DNA of 64,000 bases, taken from Verticillium longisporum. Its lineage: Eukaryota > Ascomycota > Sordariomycetes > Glomerellales > Plectosphaerellaceae. Every line of letters begins with the position of its first letter. The stretch's first letter is position 1. Under the pieces are notes generated by a model, which was not told the origin of the DNA, made no database searches, and worked only from the letters and a program-made list of their open reading frames with translations. The stretch is from NCBI GenBank assembly GCA_019188255.1, contig JAETXT010000009.1:2418001-2482000 (forward strand). Reading direction: 5' to 3'. The position numbers and the translations under genes were made by a program. Shown piece by piece: positions 14,051 through 26,534 of this stretch.

Positions 14051-17000
14051 ATGGGTATTCCAGCTGCGTTCAGATGGCTATCGAACAAGTACCCTAAAAT
14101 CATCTCGCCTGTGGTGGAGGATCAGCCGCTACAGATGGAAGACGGAACGACCATTCCGGTAGACACCACCGGTCCCAACCCAAATGGAGAAGAACTGGAC
14201 AATCTCTACCTTGACATGAACGGTATCGTTCACCCTTGTTCGCATCCAGAGGATCGCCCTGCCCCCAAGGATGAGGAGGAAATGATGCTCGAGGTTTTCA
14301 GGTACACCGATCGAGTAGTGAACATGGTCAGGCCACGGAAACTACTAATGATCGCTGTTGGTAAGTCATGTCATCAAGAGACTCATGACCGCCACGATCC
14401 AGATTTTCATAGAACTGACAATAATTCAGACGGTGTCGCGCCACGAGCAAAGATGAACCAACAGCGATCGCGCCGATTTCGCTCTGCACAGGAAGCACAA
14501 GAGAAAGAGGTTGACAAGCAGGAGCTTCTCAAGCTTCTCAAACAACAAAATGGCGGCATTTTGCCACCTGAGACCCTCGAGAGCATGAATAAGAAGGCTT
14601 TTGATTCAAACTCGATCACCCCCGGCACACCCTTCATGGACACACTTGCAACCAGTCTGCGTTATTGGTGCGCCTACAAGCTCAATACTGATCCTGCTTG
14701 GGCTCGACTTAAAATCATCATCTCCGACGCTACAGTTCCAGGCGAAGGAGAGCACAAGATCATGAACTACGTCCGCTCTCAAAGAGGCTCGCCAGACTAC
14801 GACCCCAATACCCGGCATGTCATCTATGGCCTGGACGCCGACTTGATCATGCTGGGTCTTGCTACCCACGAGCCACATTTCCGCGTACTGCGCGAGGATG
14901 TTTTCGCACAAGATGCCAAGGCCAAGATGTGCAAAATATGCGGTCAAAAGGGACACGATGCGCGCGTTTGCAAAGGCGAGGCCAAGGACAAAGACGGCGA
15001 ATATGACGAGCAAGACAAGGCTGTAGACTTGAAGCCTTTCATATGGCTTCACGTGTCCATATTCCGAGAGTACCTCGCTATTGAGCTTGATGTACCCGAC
15101 TTGCCGTTTCGATTCGATCTCGAGCGCGCAATAGACGACTGGGTATTCATGTGCTGTTTCGTGGGCAACGACTTTTTGCCCCATCTGCCGGCCCTAGAAA
15201 TCCGAGAGAATGGTATAGACGCATTAACGACCATATGGAAAGAAAACCTACCTCGTATGGGTGGCTACGTCACCAAGGACGGCCACATCGATCTGAAGAG
15301 GGTACAGCTCATCATGGATGGCTTGGCGAAGCAGGAGGACGCCATCTTCAGGCGGAGAAAAGAGCAGGAAGACCGCCGAGAAGCCAATGCCAAGCGGAGA
15401 AAGCTGCAGGACGAGCGGAGTGGCAGAGGGGGCCGTACCGACGCCAGCGGGCGCGGGCGCGGCAAACCACCTCTGGACAACGCATCCTCTGGGCTGGCCT
15501 TATTTCCTGTCTCTGGCTTCCCCAATGCTGACCCCAGCGCTGTGACACATGACATGGTTGTTGGGCGCTCGTCGAACGCCAACATCAACGCGAATGCCGC
15601 CAACAAAAGCGCCGCTAATGTCATCAGGGAGCGAATCCAAGCATCGGGAACCCAGGGCAAATCGACAAATGGTGACGCAACAATCCATCCAAATGTCGAA
15701 GCACCTGCTGTACCTGAAGAAGGTGCAGCCGCAGCAAGCTCTGTGGTGAAACGCAAGGCGGATGTTCTGGACGAGCCATCGCAATTAACACCCAATACCG
15801 GACCGTCCGCCGCGGAAGAGGCTGCGATTGATCACGTTCGAATGTGGGAGGAAGGTTACGCAGACCGCTACTATGAGCAAAAGTTCCACGTCGACCGTAA
15901 TGACGTCGCCTTTCGTCACAAGGTCGCACAAGCCTATGTCGAGGGTCTTTGCTGGGTGCTTCTCTATTACTACCAAGGCTGCCCGTCTTGGGATTGGTAC
16001 TATCCCTACCACTATGCGCCGTTCGCGGCCGATTTTGCCGACTTGGACAAGATCGAGATCAGTTTCGAGAAGGGACGAATCTCGAAGCCTTTTGAACAAC
16101 TCATGAGTGTTATGCCAGCTGCATCTCGCCGTGCACTTCCAGAGGTCTTTCATGATCTCATGCTCAACGAGGACAGCGAGGTCATAGACTTCTATCCCCA
16201 AGAGTTCGAGATTGACCTCAATGGCAAGAAGTTTGCCTGGCAAGGTGTTGCTTTACTCCCTTTCATTGACATGCCACGGCTTTTGGCAGCAGTTGAAAAG
16301 AAGTATCCCTTGCTCAGCCCCGAGGACGCTGCGCGTAATGGAATCGGTAGGGACGTTTTGTTGCTGTCCGACGCGCATCACGAGCTTTATGAAGACATCA
16401 CGAGTCACTTCTACTCCAAGAAGCAAGGCGCGCCCACCTTCGGGTTGAATCCTCGGACCAGTGATGGCATGACCGGCCAAGTCGAGAAGATCGCCGACTA
16501 TCTGCCACATGGGTCCTTGGAGTATCCTTTAGACAGGAAATCAATGCCCAGCCTGGACTACGACCGGTCCCTCAGGTATGTTTGACCCTAAACGAATATG
16601 CCAGATGCACCGAAGCTCACCGAAAAAAATGACAGTGTTTATTATGAGTTCCCAACTACAGCCCCTCACAAGTCCATGCTCTTACGCGGGCTGAAGATGC
16701 CTACCACAGCTCTTGGTCGGTCTGACATCGAGCAGCTGAGGAACAAGTCCTCTCGCTCGAATCGAGGCGGATGGGGCGGCGTCCCTTCGGGACGGTATAA
16801 TGATGGTGGTCGCGGCCGAGGCCGCGGAGGCGGCTACGGTGGTCGTGGTGCCTTTCACTACGCGGAATCTGGAGGCAGGACCCAACAACACTCATCACAT
16901 TACCAGAACGGTTCCGCCTCTCGCGACCACTATGGCGCCCAGAAGGCACCACATCCGCCTTCAGCGTGGCAACCACCACCACCAGGTCACCCTGGCTTTG

Positions 17001-17221
17001 GCATGGGTCTTCCTCCCCCACCCCCTCCAACACACTTCAACAATGGCCGCCCGAGTACCTATGGACTGTCTCATGGAAATCACGAGGCATCTCTGCCATA
17101 CCAGAACTCGTATCCCGCCCGAGAAGACTATGGATCAAGAGGTCGTGGAGGCTACCAGGCTAGAGGAGCTGGACGTAGTCAGAATTTCCATGGCGATAGG
17201 CAACAGCCCTATCGGAGATGA
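14051..17221 (+). CDS. RAT1: Nuclear 5'-3' exoribonuclease Rat1/Xrn2 (Dhp1, exo-2)
   Basis: Nuclear 5'-3' exonuclease for torpedo termination of RNA polymerase II and rRNA/snoRNA processing; it works with Rai1. Introns at 14361-14429 and 16576-16635 give 3,042 nt, 1,013 residues. The N-terminus MGIPAAFRWLS is diagnostic of XRN enzymes, and the catalytic acidic residues lie in LYLDMNGIVHPC, SDATVPGEGEHKIMNY, GLDADLIMLGL and FVGNDFLPHLP. A CCHC zinc knuckle CKICGQKGHDARVC is at about 271-284, as in Xrn2 but not cytoplasmic Xrn1. A Lys/Arg-rich linker with likely nuclear targeting (EQEDRREANAKRRKLQ) follows. The C-terminal exon is RGG/Gly- and Pro/His-rich. The first intron is 69 nt, in frame and free of stops, so a continuous frame from 14051 to 16585 is an artefact unless the intron is retained. 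Confidence 0.96.
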
Positions 17222-17800
17222 AAATGGCAAAGGTTAAAACCCCGACTAGCGGCTACTAGCGATTGGAAGTCAACCCAGATAGGGCTTACACTGTAGGTTG
17301 CCATCAGACATGTTCCTTTGATTTCCGTCATCTTGATCAACATCACTTCATTGTTGTGTGACCAGTGCTACCAAGACACATGGCATGGCATGGCGAGCTT
17401 CGTGGCGAATCTGGCAAATCTGGCGTTTTCATGCAGTACTTGAGTTGCTGTGTGTGCAGTCAGCACGACGGACACACGGGCATGTCATGCATTCAATGTC
17501 ATGTCTAGATTTAATCAGTATCCAAGCGCACCCCGCATGATTCTCCTTTCCCTTTGAAGGTGGATAGGTGGTGAAGGCGACGGTACCAAGCCAGCCAAGC
17601 AGGGACCCCTCCTCCTCACACCCAGCACTGACCCACCTAACCCAATTGTGCCTACCTAATCAGTTTTGGAGCGCTTTTAGCCAGTGTGTCGTGTACACCC
17701 TGCACGCACCAGCTTTCCGGCCTGAGCAACAAGACCGACCAACACACCCCATATCCAAGAACAATCGATATGAACTTCAACGCTTCCTTGGCTAGCAGCG
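17222..17800. other. Intergenic region RAT1 / RasGAP
   Basis: 3' flank of RAT1 and promoter/leader of the RasGAP gene. Small imperfect tandem repeats occur (GGCATGGCATGG near 17380 and AATCTGGCAAATCTGGC near 17410). The last 250 bp are C/A-rich with CCAACACACCCC-type stretches, typical of leaders. No gene is supported. Confidence 0.5.
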
Positions 17801-20800
17801 ATGAACGGTGATGCAGGACTCGTCGGATGTCTGGTCGACAGGATCGCCACCCGAGTGAGTGAATCTGTCTCCTCCCCGTGAAATCAACCTTGTCCCCTCT
17901 CCTGTGGATTTTGATATGCTTACAGCTTGCCTTTGGACAGCTGCCACATCGAACCGGAACCCAACCCCGCGAACTAGATCAGGACGAAATAGTTGCTAGC
18001 ACTCGAGTGACACTTGTCAAGATTAGCGCCACGAATATAGCAGCGATCCTGGACTCGCTGATCACCCTTCTTGAGGAGCTTGGTCGAGGTTACAAGAGCT
18101 TCTCTTCACACCCTAGCCACGTTGTCTCTTCCGAAGTCTACGTTTTAGCCCTGGCGAGTGACTGTTGCGCCGCGCATTGGGAGGCCGTACGCTCCAATAG
18201 TTTGCGTCAACTAGTCAAGCAAACCAACACAAGGCGTGGGTCGCTGCAAGTTGTGCCGACGCCCCTGGATGATTCCCTGGTCTCGCGCCTACTCAATGTC
18301 CTGAGGAACCTTCTCGATCCGACTCCTGATGGCTTTATTCTCCCCGCGCACACCATCCTCGGCCATGGCCCTCGTCACGCAGAACGCGCTGCTTGGCTCG
18401 ATACTGGCGCCGACATTCTTTCTCAGGATGATGTCCTCGCGACTGACAAATACGATTTGACCATTTCGCCAGTTTCCATGGAAAGTCATGCGAAGACCCT
18501 TGTGGAATATCTCACAGCCTCCTCGTGGACCAGCGTCTTCGACCATCTCAGGAAAGTCGTCTATACTATTCGGACGACCGGAGTAGCTCAGCAGCAGCCT
18601 AGCCAGACTCCTCCCATGGGCGAAGATGACAGGGCCAACCTAGTCGCGCTTCGCCTCATCTCCTTCTACTGGGTAGACAGCCAGAAACTTGGCCAGGTCA
18701 TTCAAGAGATATGCTCCAGTTATCTCCATCTCCGAAGGCCTTTTCAGACCGCAATCGCGGCTGTGCTTCCCTTGCTGGTTGTAAGCTGGCTCGAACGGCA
18801 CCCTCATGAGTTTGTACAGTTGCACACACTGCATAAGCGGCTTGACGGTGGGGCTGACACGCTCTTCGACATGACACAAGCTATTGTCGACAATGGTCGA
18901 AAGAAAGGCATGATGTTCGCAATGCAAATCACATTGCTCCTTTTGCTCCCTGACGTGTTCGAGGTTGCGAGCAATCTACGTGAAGCCAAGAGCAGCAGCA
19001 TGGCTAAGAAGACGGCATTCCTGGACGGACTGAGGAAATCGTTGCGTAACAAAAATGAAGCAGCAGCCTACTGTCTAGTTTTGTTGTTGCGTGCTGCCCG
19101 TCATTTTGATGCCGAGGACGACACAGCCATCGTGAGCTTTGCTCTCGACGTACAGGACGAGGTCAAGGACGCAGTCTTCCGACGATCTGCACCTAACGCG
19201 GACGGTTCGCACTTCGAGCAGGACTTGCTGAGCGCAGCATTCGTGGGTCTAGCTCAGCTCAATCCTGAGAGTGGGCTGGACGCTCTGGCTGAGACGTGTC
19301 TTGCTATGGGCACTCCTACAAGCTTTCGGCGAGCTGTTGTACAGGGCTGCAGTTACCTTGCCAGACAGAACGACTCCCACAGGTACGAAGCACTGTTTGG
19401 TACAGCAACTCCTTATATGTTGAGTCAGCTCAAGGTACGTCAATTTGTAGTCTGGGATAGTGAAGACTCGCACTTCATCCTGATTGGAAAGGCTCATAAT
19501 ATTACAGGACATTGCGGGACTGTTGTCAGATAACTCGACTCTTGACATCACCGTACAGGCCTTGGATCACCCCAAGGCCCTCATGGCTTGTAATGTACTC
19601 GACTTCCTGGAAGCTTCCCCGCAGTCACTTCTCGAAGTAGAAGAAAGGAAACCAGGGTCAACAGCACCAGCGCACAGCATGTTCGAAGCATTTCTGTGTC
19701 TTGTATTGTCATGGGACCCTGGCGTAAGGGCACACGCTACCAGGGTAGCGAAACGGCTGTTCGTAGATCGTGCCGTTATCGAGGATCTCAGATCTCAAGG
19801 CACCCTTGATTCTTCGGCCTTGAAGATCAGCTTCTGGAGGCGCAGGTTAGTCCGGCACTCTCGCGTGACCCGCTGTGGCTTTCGCTCCCGCTCCTTTTCT
19901 CAACGAGCTGATTCGGGTGTAGTTGTCGGCTCATTGTGAGCTTATGCGACCAAGTGATGGCAGGCGGAGGCAGCATGGCTGTCAGGGCAATTTACGACTA
20001 TCTTGCTGCACGAGTTGTGCTATTGAACTCTCTGCGGGTAAGTGCTTTCGCTTCCGGTTGAATAACCACCACTAAATAAACTAGGAACTATCTGAAGTAC
20101 CCAGTGACATCCCTGAACTGCCGACAGCAGCCTCCAAGACCGAAACGACCCTATTGGTGGCTTTGTGTTCGGCTGACGTTGAAACGTGTCGATTGGTGAC
20201 TTCTCTGGTCGCCACCTCACTGGAGGCCAACGAAGCTGCAGAAGCAAGCCCTGAAGCTGCGAAAGTTTTGGCGCCTTTGCTTCGAAACAGTGACATATTC
20301 CGTGAGCTTGGGTCTGGCTCATTCCGTTTCACGGGCCTCGTCGCGTTTCAAAAGCGCATGCGAGGCTTGTTGAGACGGCTGCAATACCCAACCATTGGTA
20401 TCCTTGCAGCGTGGGAGCATGCATTTGAGAGGTGGTTGCTTCTCTCCAGGGAAGTCTCTTCGACACCCGCAGATGCTATTGAAGACAAGGTCTTTTCGGA
20501 ATGGCGCAATCACTCTGGTTTTCTTGCATCTCTGGGTGGCATCTGCGTCGCCAACCCCGCCATCATTCTTGAGGAACCTACACTGAGCAGCGCACGGTGG
20601 ATTGACCAGTTACCTAATGACAATCATGAGGAGCCACTCCTTGACCGGTATCTGAGGTTGAGTATTCAACTACTGGGTTGCAACAACATTAGGGTTCGAG
20701 AAGCGACCCGGGATGTTCTGTCTAGCGACATCTCACCCACACTCTACCAACCTATGTTCAGGGCCCTCGAATCTGAGCTGGAGGTTCTCTTCACGGGAGC

Positions 20801-23800
20801 TTTAGCTCCAAGTGACCAAGCTCAGGACATTGAAGTCGCGTTTGCAGAGCAAGCAATTTCACTCCTGAAAGCTCTTGTTGAACGACTTGATAGCCCCTCA
20901 GATCTGGGCGCCGCATCATCTGTACATCTTGGTGCCTTGACTCTGAGCTTTACCAAGTTCATGGACAGTATGGCCGACAGCACAAGCACACTCAGGGTGA
21001 AAATCAAAGTCTGTCAGCTGTGCGAAACTGTCAATAAGCGAAAAGAGCACCTTAATCTAAGGGATGATGTGCGTATCAGGAACCACTTGCTGGAATACAT
21101 ATTCGGCTGGATTGCTCGCCCACGAACGCCTCGTGTGGATCCACACCAGGGCGTCATGTTGGGACGTCCAGATGATGCCCAGCGAATGCAGAAGGACTTG
21201 GACCGAGCTTGCCTAAGATCACTGGCAGAGCTCACTTTCCGCTTGCCGCTGCAACCTGGCGAAGGGCAGACGGACGCAGGCGCGAGTGAGCTGAAGGCTC
21301 AGATGTTTCATACTTACTTCAATCGCTTCTTGTCCTTGCTCAATCACGACTCGTCTGAAATCAACAAGGGCGACATCATGCCAACTGGGGTCGGCAGGGA
21401 TGATATTGCATCCCCTCCGAGTTAGCGATCACTATTTTGTCCAATCTGTTGAGTGCAAATATCGATGTCGGCCTCAAGCACTCCCTGAACATTGGCTACC
21501 ACGACAATGTCGACATCAGGACAGCATTCGTCAAGGTGTTGTGTAATATACTCATCCAGGGCACAGAGTTCAGCAATCTGACCGACTCGGCCGTAAATGA
21601 GAAATACAACGAACTCTTGGATGTGAGTAGTCCTCTTGTAAGACCACCAACTTGTCGAAGGAGGCGCTAATATATGCGAGTACAGTTACTGACCAAGGAC
21701 ATGACACTTGTCGCCGCCATGAGCATTGTGTGCCCGAGTCACGAGGTTGACGAGTTGACCATTTCCCTTCTCACAATCTTCGAGCATCGAGGTCGAACTT
21801 TTGAATTGATTGAAACGCTGATCAAGCAAGAGATTGAACAAACTGGTAGGCTGCTCCAAGTGTCCGTTGAAAAGACGTTTGCTCAATTGTTTTGTGATCA
21901 GATAACGAGTCTGAGATCCTGAGACGGACTTGTGTCGCCACTAAAATGCTATCAGTATATGCGAAGTGGAAGGGACAGGCCTATCTCAAAGCAACACTGC
22001 AGAAGGTAGTTGAGCGATTGGTGCTCACCTCGAAAGATCTTGGTTTAGAGCTCGACCCCGCTCGGGTGACATCGAACGACGAGCTGCAGAAGAATGCCCT
22101 GCAGCTTCGAATCGTTGCCAAGGTATTCATAGACGACATCTGCGCGTCCTCGTCCAGCGTTCCAAGCTCATTCCGACAAATCTGCAGTATAGTAAGCTCA
22201 CAAGGCCCTCCCCAATCCAGTCAATCAGCTAATGCAGGGAGATATCTACAGCAGTACTTCCCAGATTCCAGGAGGCGAAGTACACAGCAGTTGGTGCATT
22301 TGTTTTCCTCCGGTTTTTCTGCCCTGCTATCGTGGCGCCTGAGGTTGAGGGACTGCTGGACACGCCACCCTCTCGAGAATTGCGGCGGGGTTTACTCTTG
22401 ATCGCCAAAGTGATCCAGAATCTGGCAAACAACGTCCTGTTCGGCGCGAAAGAGCCATACATGTTTCCCTTGAATGACTTTCTCACACAGAATATCTATC
22501 GTGTCACTACGTTTCTTCGAGAGATATCGGTAAGGGATATAGTCACGATTGTTCGCCTGGCAACTTGAGACCATTAAACCTGACACATTGCACAGGTACC
22601 GCCAGACAGTCTGGATCATGAAAGTAGCATCGAATCTTTCGACTTCGGGTCCTGCGTTGCCTTGCATCGCTTCCTATACGACCACTGGGATCATATCAGG
22701 CAGAAGCTGGTCGGCCATGAACGTAGGGACTACGTGCGCTCACCAGCCGAGATTTCTCGAGTCCGTTCCCCTGTGCTTGAGCCACTGCGTAACTTGATCA
22801 CAAACCTGGGGCCGCCGCCCTTGGCAGTGACCTGGAACAGGCCACAAGTCTCGACGAACACACCACCCTCATACTCAATGTTCCAAGACTTTATGTTGCG
22901 CAATGCGTTTCGCGGTACCGAGTCGTTCCTTACCGCCCGAGCCGTGTATGATGGGGGGGAGAGCAAGGTATGTCTTACCAATTGATTGCCGAGAATCACT
23001 CTGGAGGTTGCAGGGAGGTACAACAGCACTGACTGTTGTCAATCAGGACGGACTTTCAATCATCTGTATCATTTTGCGGCACATGGACTCGGAGAGCATT
23101 GACTATGAGACCTTAATCTTTTGCTATCTGAAGGTAAGCAGCCAAGTAGCAGCCTTCTACATGGTCGGACTGACCACGGTCCCTCCTGTGTGGCTCCATG
23201 CCTCCTCGATTTTGGCGCGTTGACCCTTCCGCAGATCGCTAGTCGCCTTTGGCACAAGCCCTTCGGACTACTCATAGACGCAACGTGCTACAATGGGCAG
23301 AATGAGCCGCAAGACGATCTCCTTCGGAAGCTAGACTCTCTCACACCCGTCGAACTGAACCGCAATTTGACGAGAGTTTACGTATACAACATGAACAGTG
23401 CTTTCCGGTGAGCAAATGTGGGCTGAGATGTGCCCGATACATTCAAATTGACGTATGTTGCAGGAAATGCTTCCGCAGAATTCTTCGAGTCTCTGCCAAG
23501 ACTGAGAGCAGCGTTTTTCACCCCAAAAACGTCGAGTACCATCTTATTGGCAGCCTGCAAGACTTGCAGGCTCACTTCCACTTGAGCCAGCTTCACCTAC
23601 CGAAAGAGACAATCAGTGTTGTGACGGATACACGCTACGTTTTCCAACCCATCACCAGGCTTTCAAAAACAAAGGGAAAAATTGAGGTTATCATCAAGGT
23701 TGGGAGCCAATTTGTCCAGGTTACGACAACCAAAAAGCAAGAGGTTTTCCCAGGCTACCGGCTCAGCACAACAGTCAACGACATTTTCCGCCTCGGGGAG

Positions 23801-26413
23801 GTTGATGAGGCTCCGACGTCGATTCAAACCGAAGATGATTCAGCATTTGGACTCCGAGCCGATAACGGTCGCATTGTGATGTATTTCACCAGTCCGAAAA
23901 AGGTGGATGTTCTACAAACAATTCGCGGTGCTAAAGCCAAGTACAGCAAAGACAGTCGATCACACAAGGCTTACGAGCGACTGATTCGACCACAAGACGT
24001 ACCTGGGACTCTTCTTAACCTAGCATTAACAAATCTTTCAAGCGTCGACGATGTTCTCAGGCTAGCTTCCTATAACCTTCTTGGCTCATTGTGCAAAGCC
24101 TTCCGATTTAGTGCTGCCTCCAAAATGATGTGCTTGATCGGTAAGTTACAGTTTAGACACAATCTGGTTGGACTTTGCTCGTGCTGATCATCCCTGAGAT
24201 GTCTCGGTTCCCACATCTGCGTCACACTTCATCATTGCGATCAGTGAGCAGCTGGCACAGACGGAGCCACAGCTGACATTCGACTTTCTCACCGAGTTTT
24301 TCGTGGGGTGGGAGAGCTTCTCTGACGACCAAAAGCCGATAAGCCTGGCGTACATGTCGCCGTGGCTTCCTGGCCTGCGAACTGCGATTCTTGCAAACGA
24401 GGCAGATGGTGACAGGGGAAAGGAGAAAATTGCTTCTTTGTTCCGGAAACTAATTGACTTGGCTGTAGCCGATCACTTCCTCGCGTACACTCTGGAGCAA
24501 GTTATTTGGCCCGCCATCTCGCGGGATGAAACGATCCTGGATCTTTTCCTGGAGGAACTAACAAAAGCTGCACTCAGCCTCAACCTTGCAGAAGAGTCGC
24601 TAGATGCTCTTTCTTCGATAGTGGCCGGCATGGGAACCATCACTCTCCGGGCTAGGGTCATTTCCAGGCTACGAAAGGCGTTGAATCGAACCTCCCTCCG
24701 CCCCACGAAAGCTTTGCCAGATAACGTTGTGTGGGCCGAGATCTGCGTATTACTTCACTTCTGCTTGTCACTCTCATTCGACAATGGTGTCCAGGCGCAG
24801 CTTTTCTTACCAGAGATCTTCCATATCGTCACTATGCTTGCCAACACTGGTTCGGTGGAGATACGCATCCTGGTTCACCGTCTACTCGTCAACACTGTAC
24901 ACGCTGCATGCACGTCTTTTCTCCTCGAAGATCTAAGGTTAAACAAACTGCGAAGCAGTTTGGACCTCATTAATGACTCTCGTGGCGAAGTCTTCTCAGC
25001 CTCGTCAAGCACTCTGCGAGATACCACATCTATCACCACGACACAGGATACGGGGCCAGCCCTCGCTGCGACTGAGAGTCTGGCGGCGCTACTTTTCGAA
25101 ATCTGTTCACTGGCAGCACCCTCAGTTGATATCTCAAATGCTTGGCGTTCGCGATGGATGAGTCTGGTGGCGAGCACGGCTTTCCAGAACAACCCTGCTG
25201 TGCAGCCAAGGGCATTCACGGTAATGGGCTGTCTTGCTCGAGAGGAAGTTGATGACGATCTGCTATATCAAGTCCTCGTAGCTTTGCGGAACAGTGTTGG
25301 ACGATTGGAGGATGAGAGCAACAATGACATGTTCGTCTCAATTGTGACATCACTCTCTCGGATGATGTCCAAGCTCCCTCTGCTTCGCGATACGGACTTC
25401 AATTATTTTGGCTGGCGATATCTTTGCTTCGCCTGGTTCCGGCCGCTCTTTTCAATTGCACAGCTCAATTCCTAGAAGCTGTGCTGAGTAACATCAACAC
25501 AGTCGGCGGTCTCAGGGGCGAAAACATGGCAGCATTGCTTATGCAGGGCAGAGTTCAGCTTGAAGAAGCTGCGGTGCTCCTAGATGATGCATACGACGTG
25601 CATTTCTCACGGGAGTCATTCCATTTTGCTGTTTGCGCATGCCTGGCGAGAGGTTTGGTCGACACTACTACGCGACAGGGTACCATGAGGGTTCTCTCTT
25701 CCTTCCTTGAGATGGCAGGTAGTTTTTCTGATGACAGTGACGGGCCGATGAGGAGCTCGCTAGATTCACCTTATATGGCTCTGATTCTAGCAAGGGTCGC
25801 GGGCCACCAGGAACTCAAGGATATCCTCTGGTCGTCTGGGGTGAATCCGTCCTTGGTTGGCATGGTCGCAAGTACACGACAGCTACAGGATATTAGTCGG
25901 GCAAATGACCAGGACCTTCTGCTCAATACGGCGATTGAGCTGGTCGATTTCCGGTATCTTGAGGATGCGATTCAGGATCGGACTCTAAGATGGCTGGCCC
26001 TACTTGCCAAAGCAAGACCAACGGTCGTCCTCCATTTGTGAGACCAGGGTGCCTCATTTGCAGCAATTTACTTGATACTAACGGTCTTTTCAGGTGCGGC
26101 CCGCTGGCTACCATACTGAACGACACCCTTTCGCATTGCCAGAATTCGACAACGTTAGAAGCTGCGCACCTGCTTCTACATTGCCTTGCCTTGGATCCTC
26201 GCCTCAATCAGGCACTTGATACGCCTGTTCGACTGGAGGATGTCTTGGACGATCTTGGATTCAGCGGGCTCTGGCGGTCTTGTTCGATGGATTCTGCACA
26301 CGAACAGGACAGAAAATATTTCACGTTGACCGAAAGACTGATTGAGGTAAGTTGAAGGCCTCAGTCATCAGCCAAGGAAAACTAACAATCCGTCGCAGCT
26401 TATCATTATCTAG
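17801..26413 (+). CDS. IRA2: Ras GTPase-activating protein, IRA1/IRA2 / neurofibromin family
   Basis: Down-regulates Ras-cAMP signalling by stimulating Ras GTP hydrolysis. Fifteen exons: 17801-17854, 17926-19434, 19508-19845, 19974-20037, 20085-21622, 21686-21845, 21902-22191, 22242-22529, 22596-22967, 23014-23133, 23235-23407, 23464-24140, 24199-26037, 26094-26346, 26399-26413. With one base restored in each of two homopolymers (21412-21415 and 25376-25378) they sum to 7,692 nt, exactly 2,564 codons. The RasGAP domain covers about residues 1165-1450, with the arginine-finger segment ILRRTCVATK near 1229 and FLRFFCPAIVAPE near 1340 (FLR..NPAI signature of NF1). A Sec14-PH-like module follows (about 1600-1850; RLWHKPFGLLIDATCY). 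Flanking regions are alpha-helical. The start MNGDAGLVGCLVDRIATR is a separate tiny exon. Without the two corrections the gene would be broken; I judge it functional. Confidence 0.93.
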
Positions 26414-26534
26414 ATGATGCGCTTGAGACTACAATGTTCTCATACATTTGTGGCGTGCGGAAAAATTGCAGGACTCAACATTCTTGGTATCACAACCCAC
26501 TTGGGTCCCCTCCATTTCGTGAGCTGCTCACTAC
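26414..26534. other. Convergent spacer RasGAP / IMPACT-domain gene
   Basis: Only about 120 bp separate the stop codons of the two convergent genes. The sequence is of normal composition with nothing distinctive. Confidence 0.5.

Noticed and set aside
13485..14162. Plus-strand frame of 225 codons upstream of RAT1
   Set aside because: It overlaps the RAT1 start in another frame, is low in complexity and matches promoter/leader composition.
14606..15184. Long minus-strand frame opposite RAT1, and similar frames at 15265-15795 and 15785-16243
   Set aside because: They are antisense shadows of a strongly conserved exonuclease exon, with no motifs of their own.
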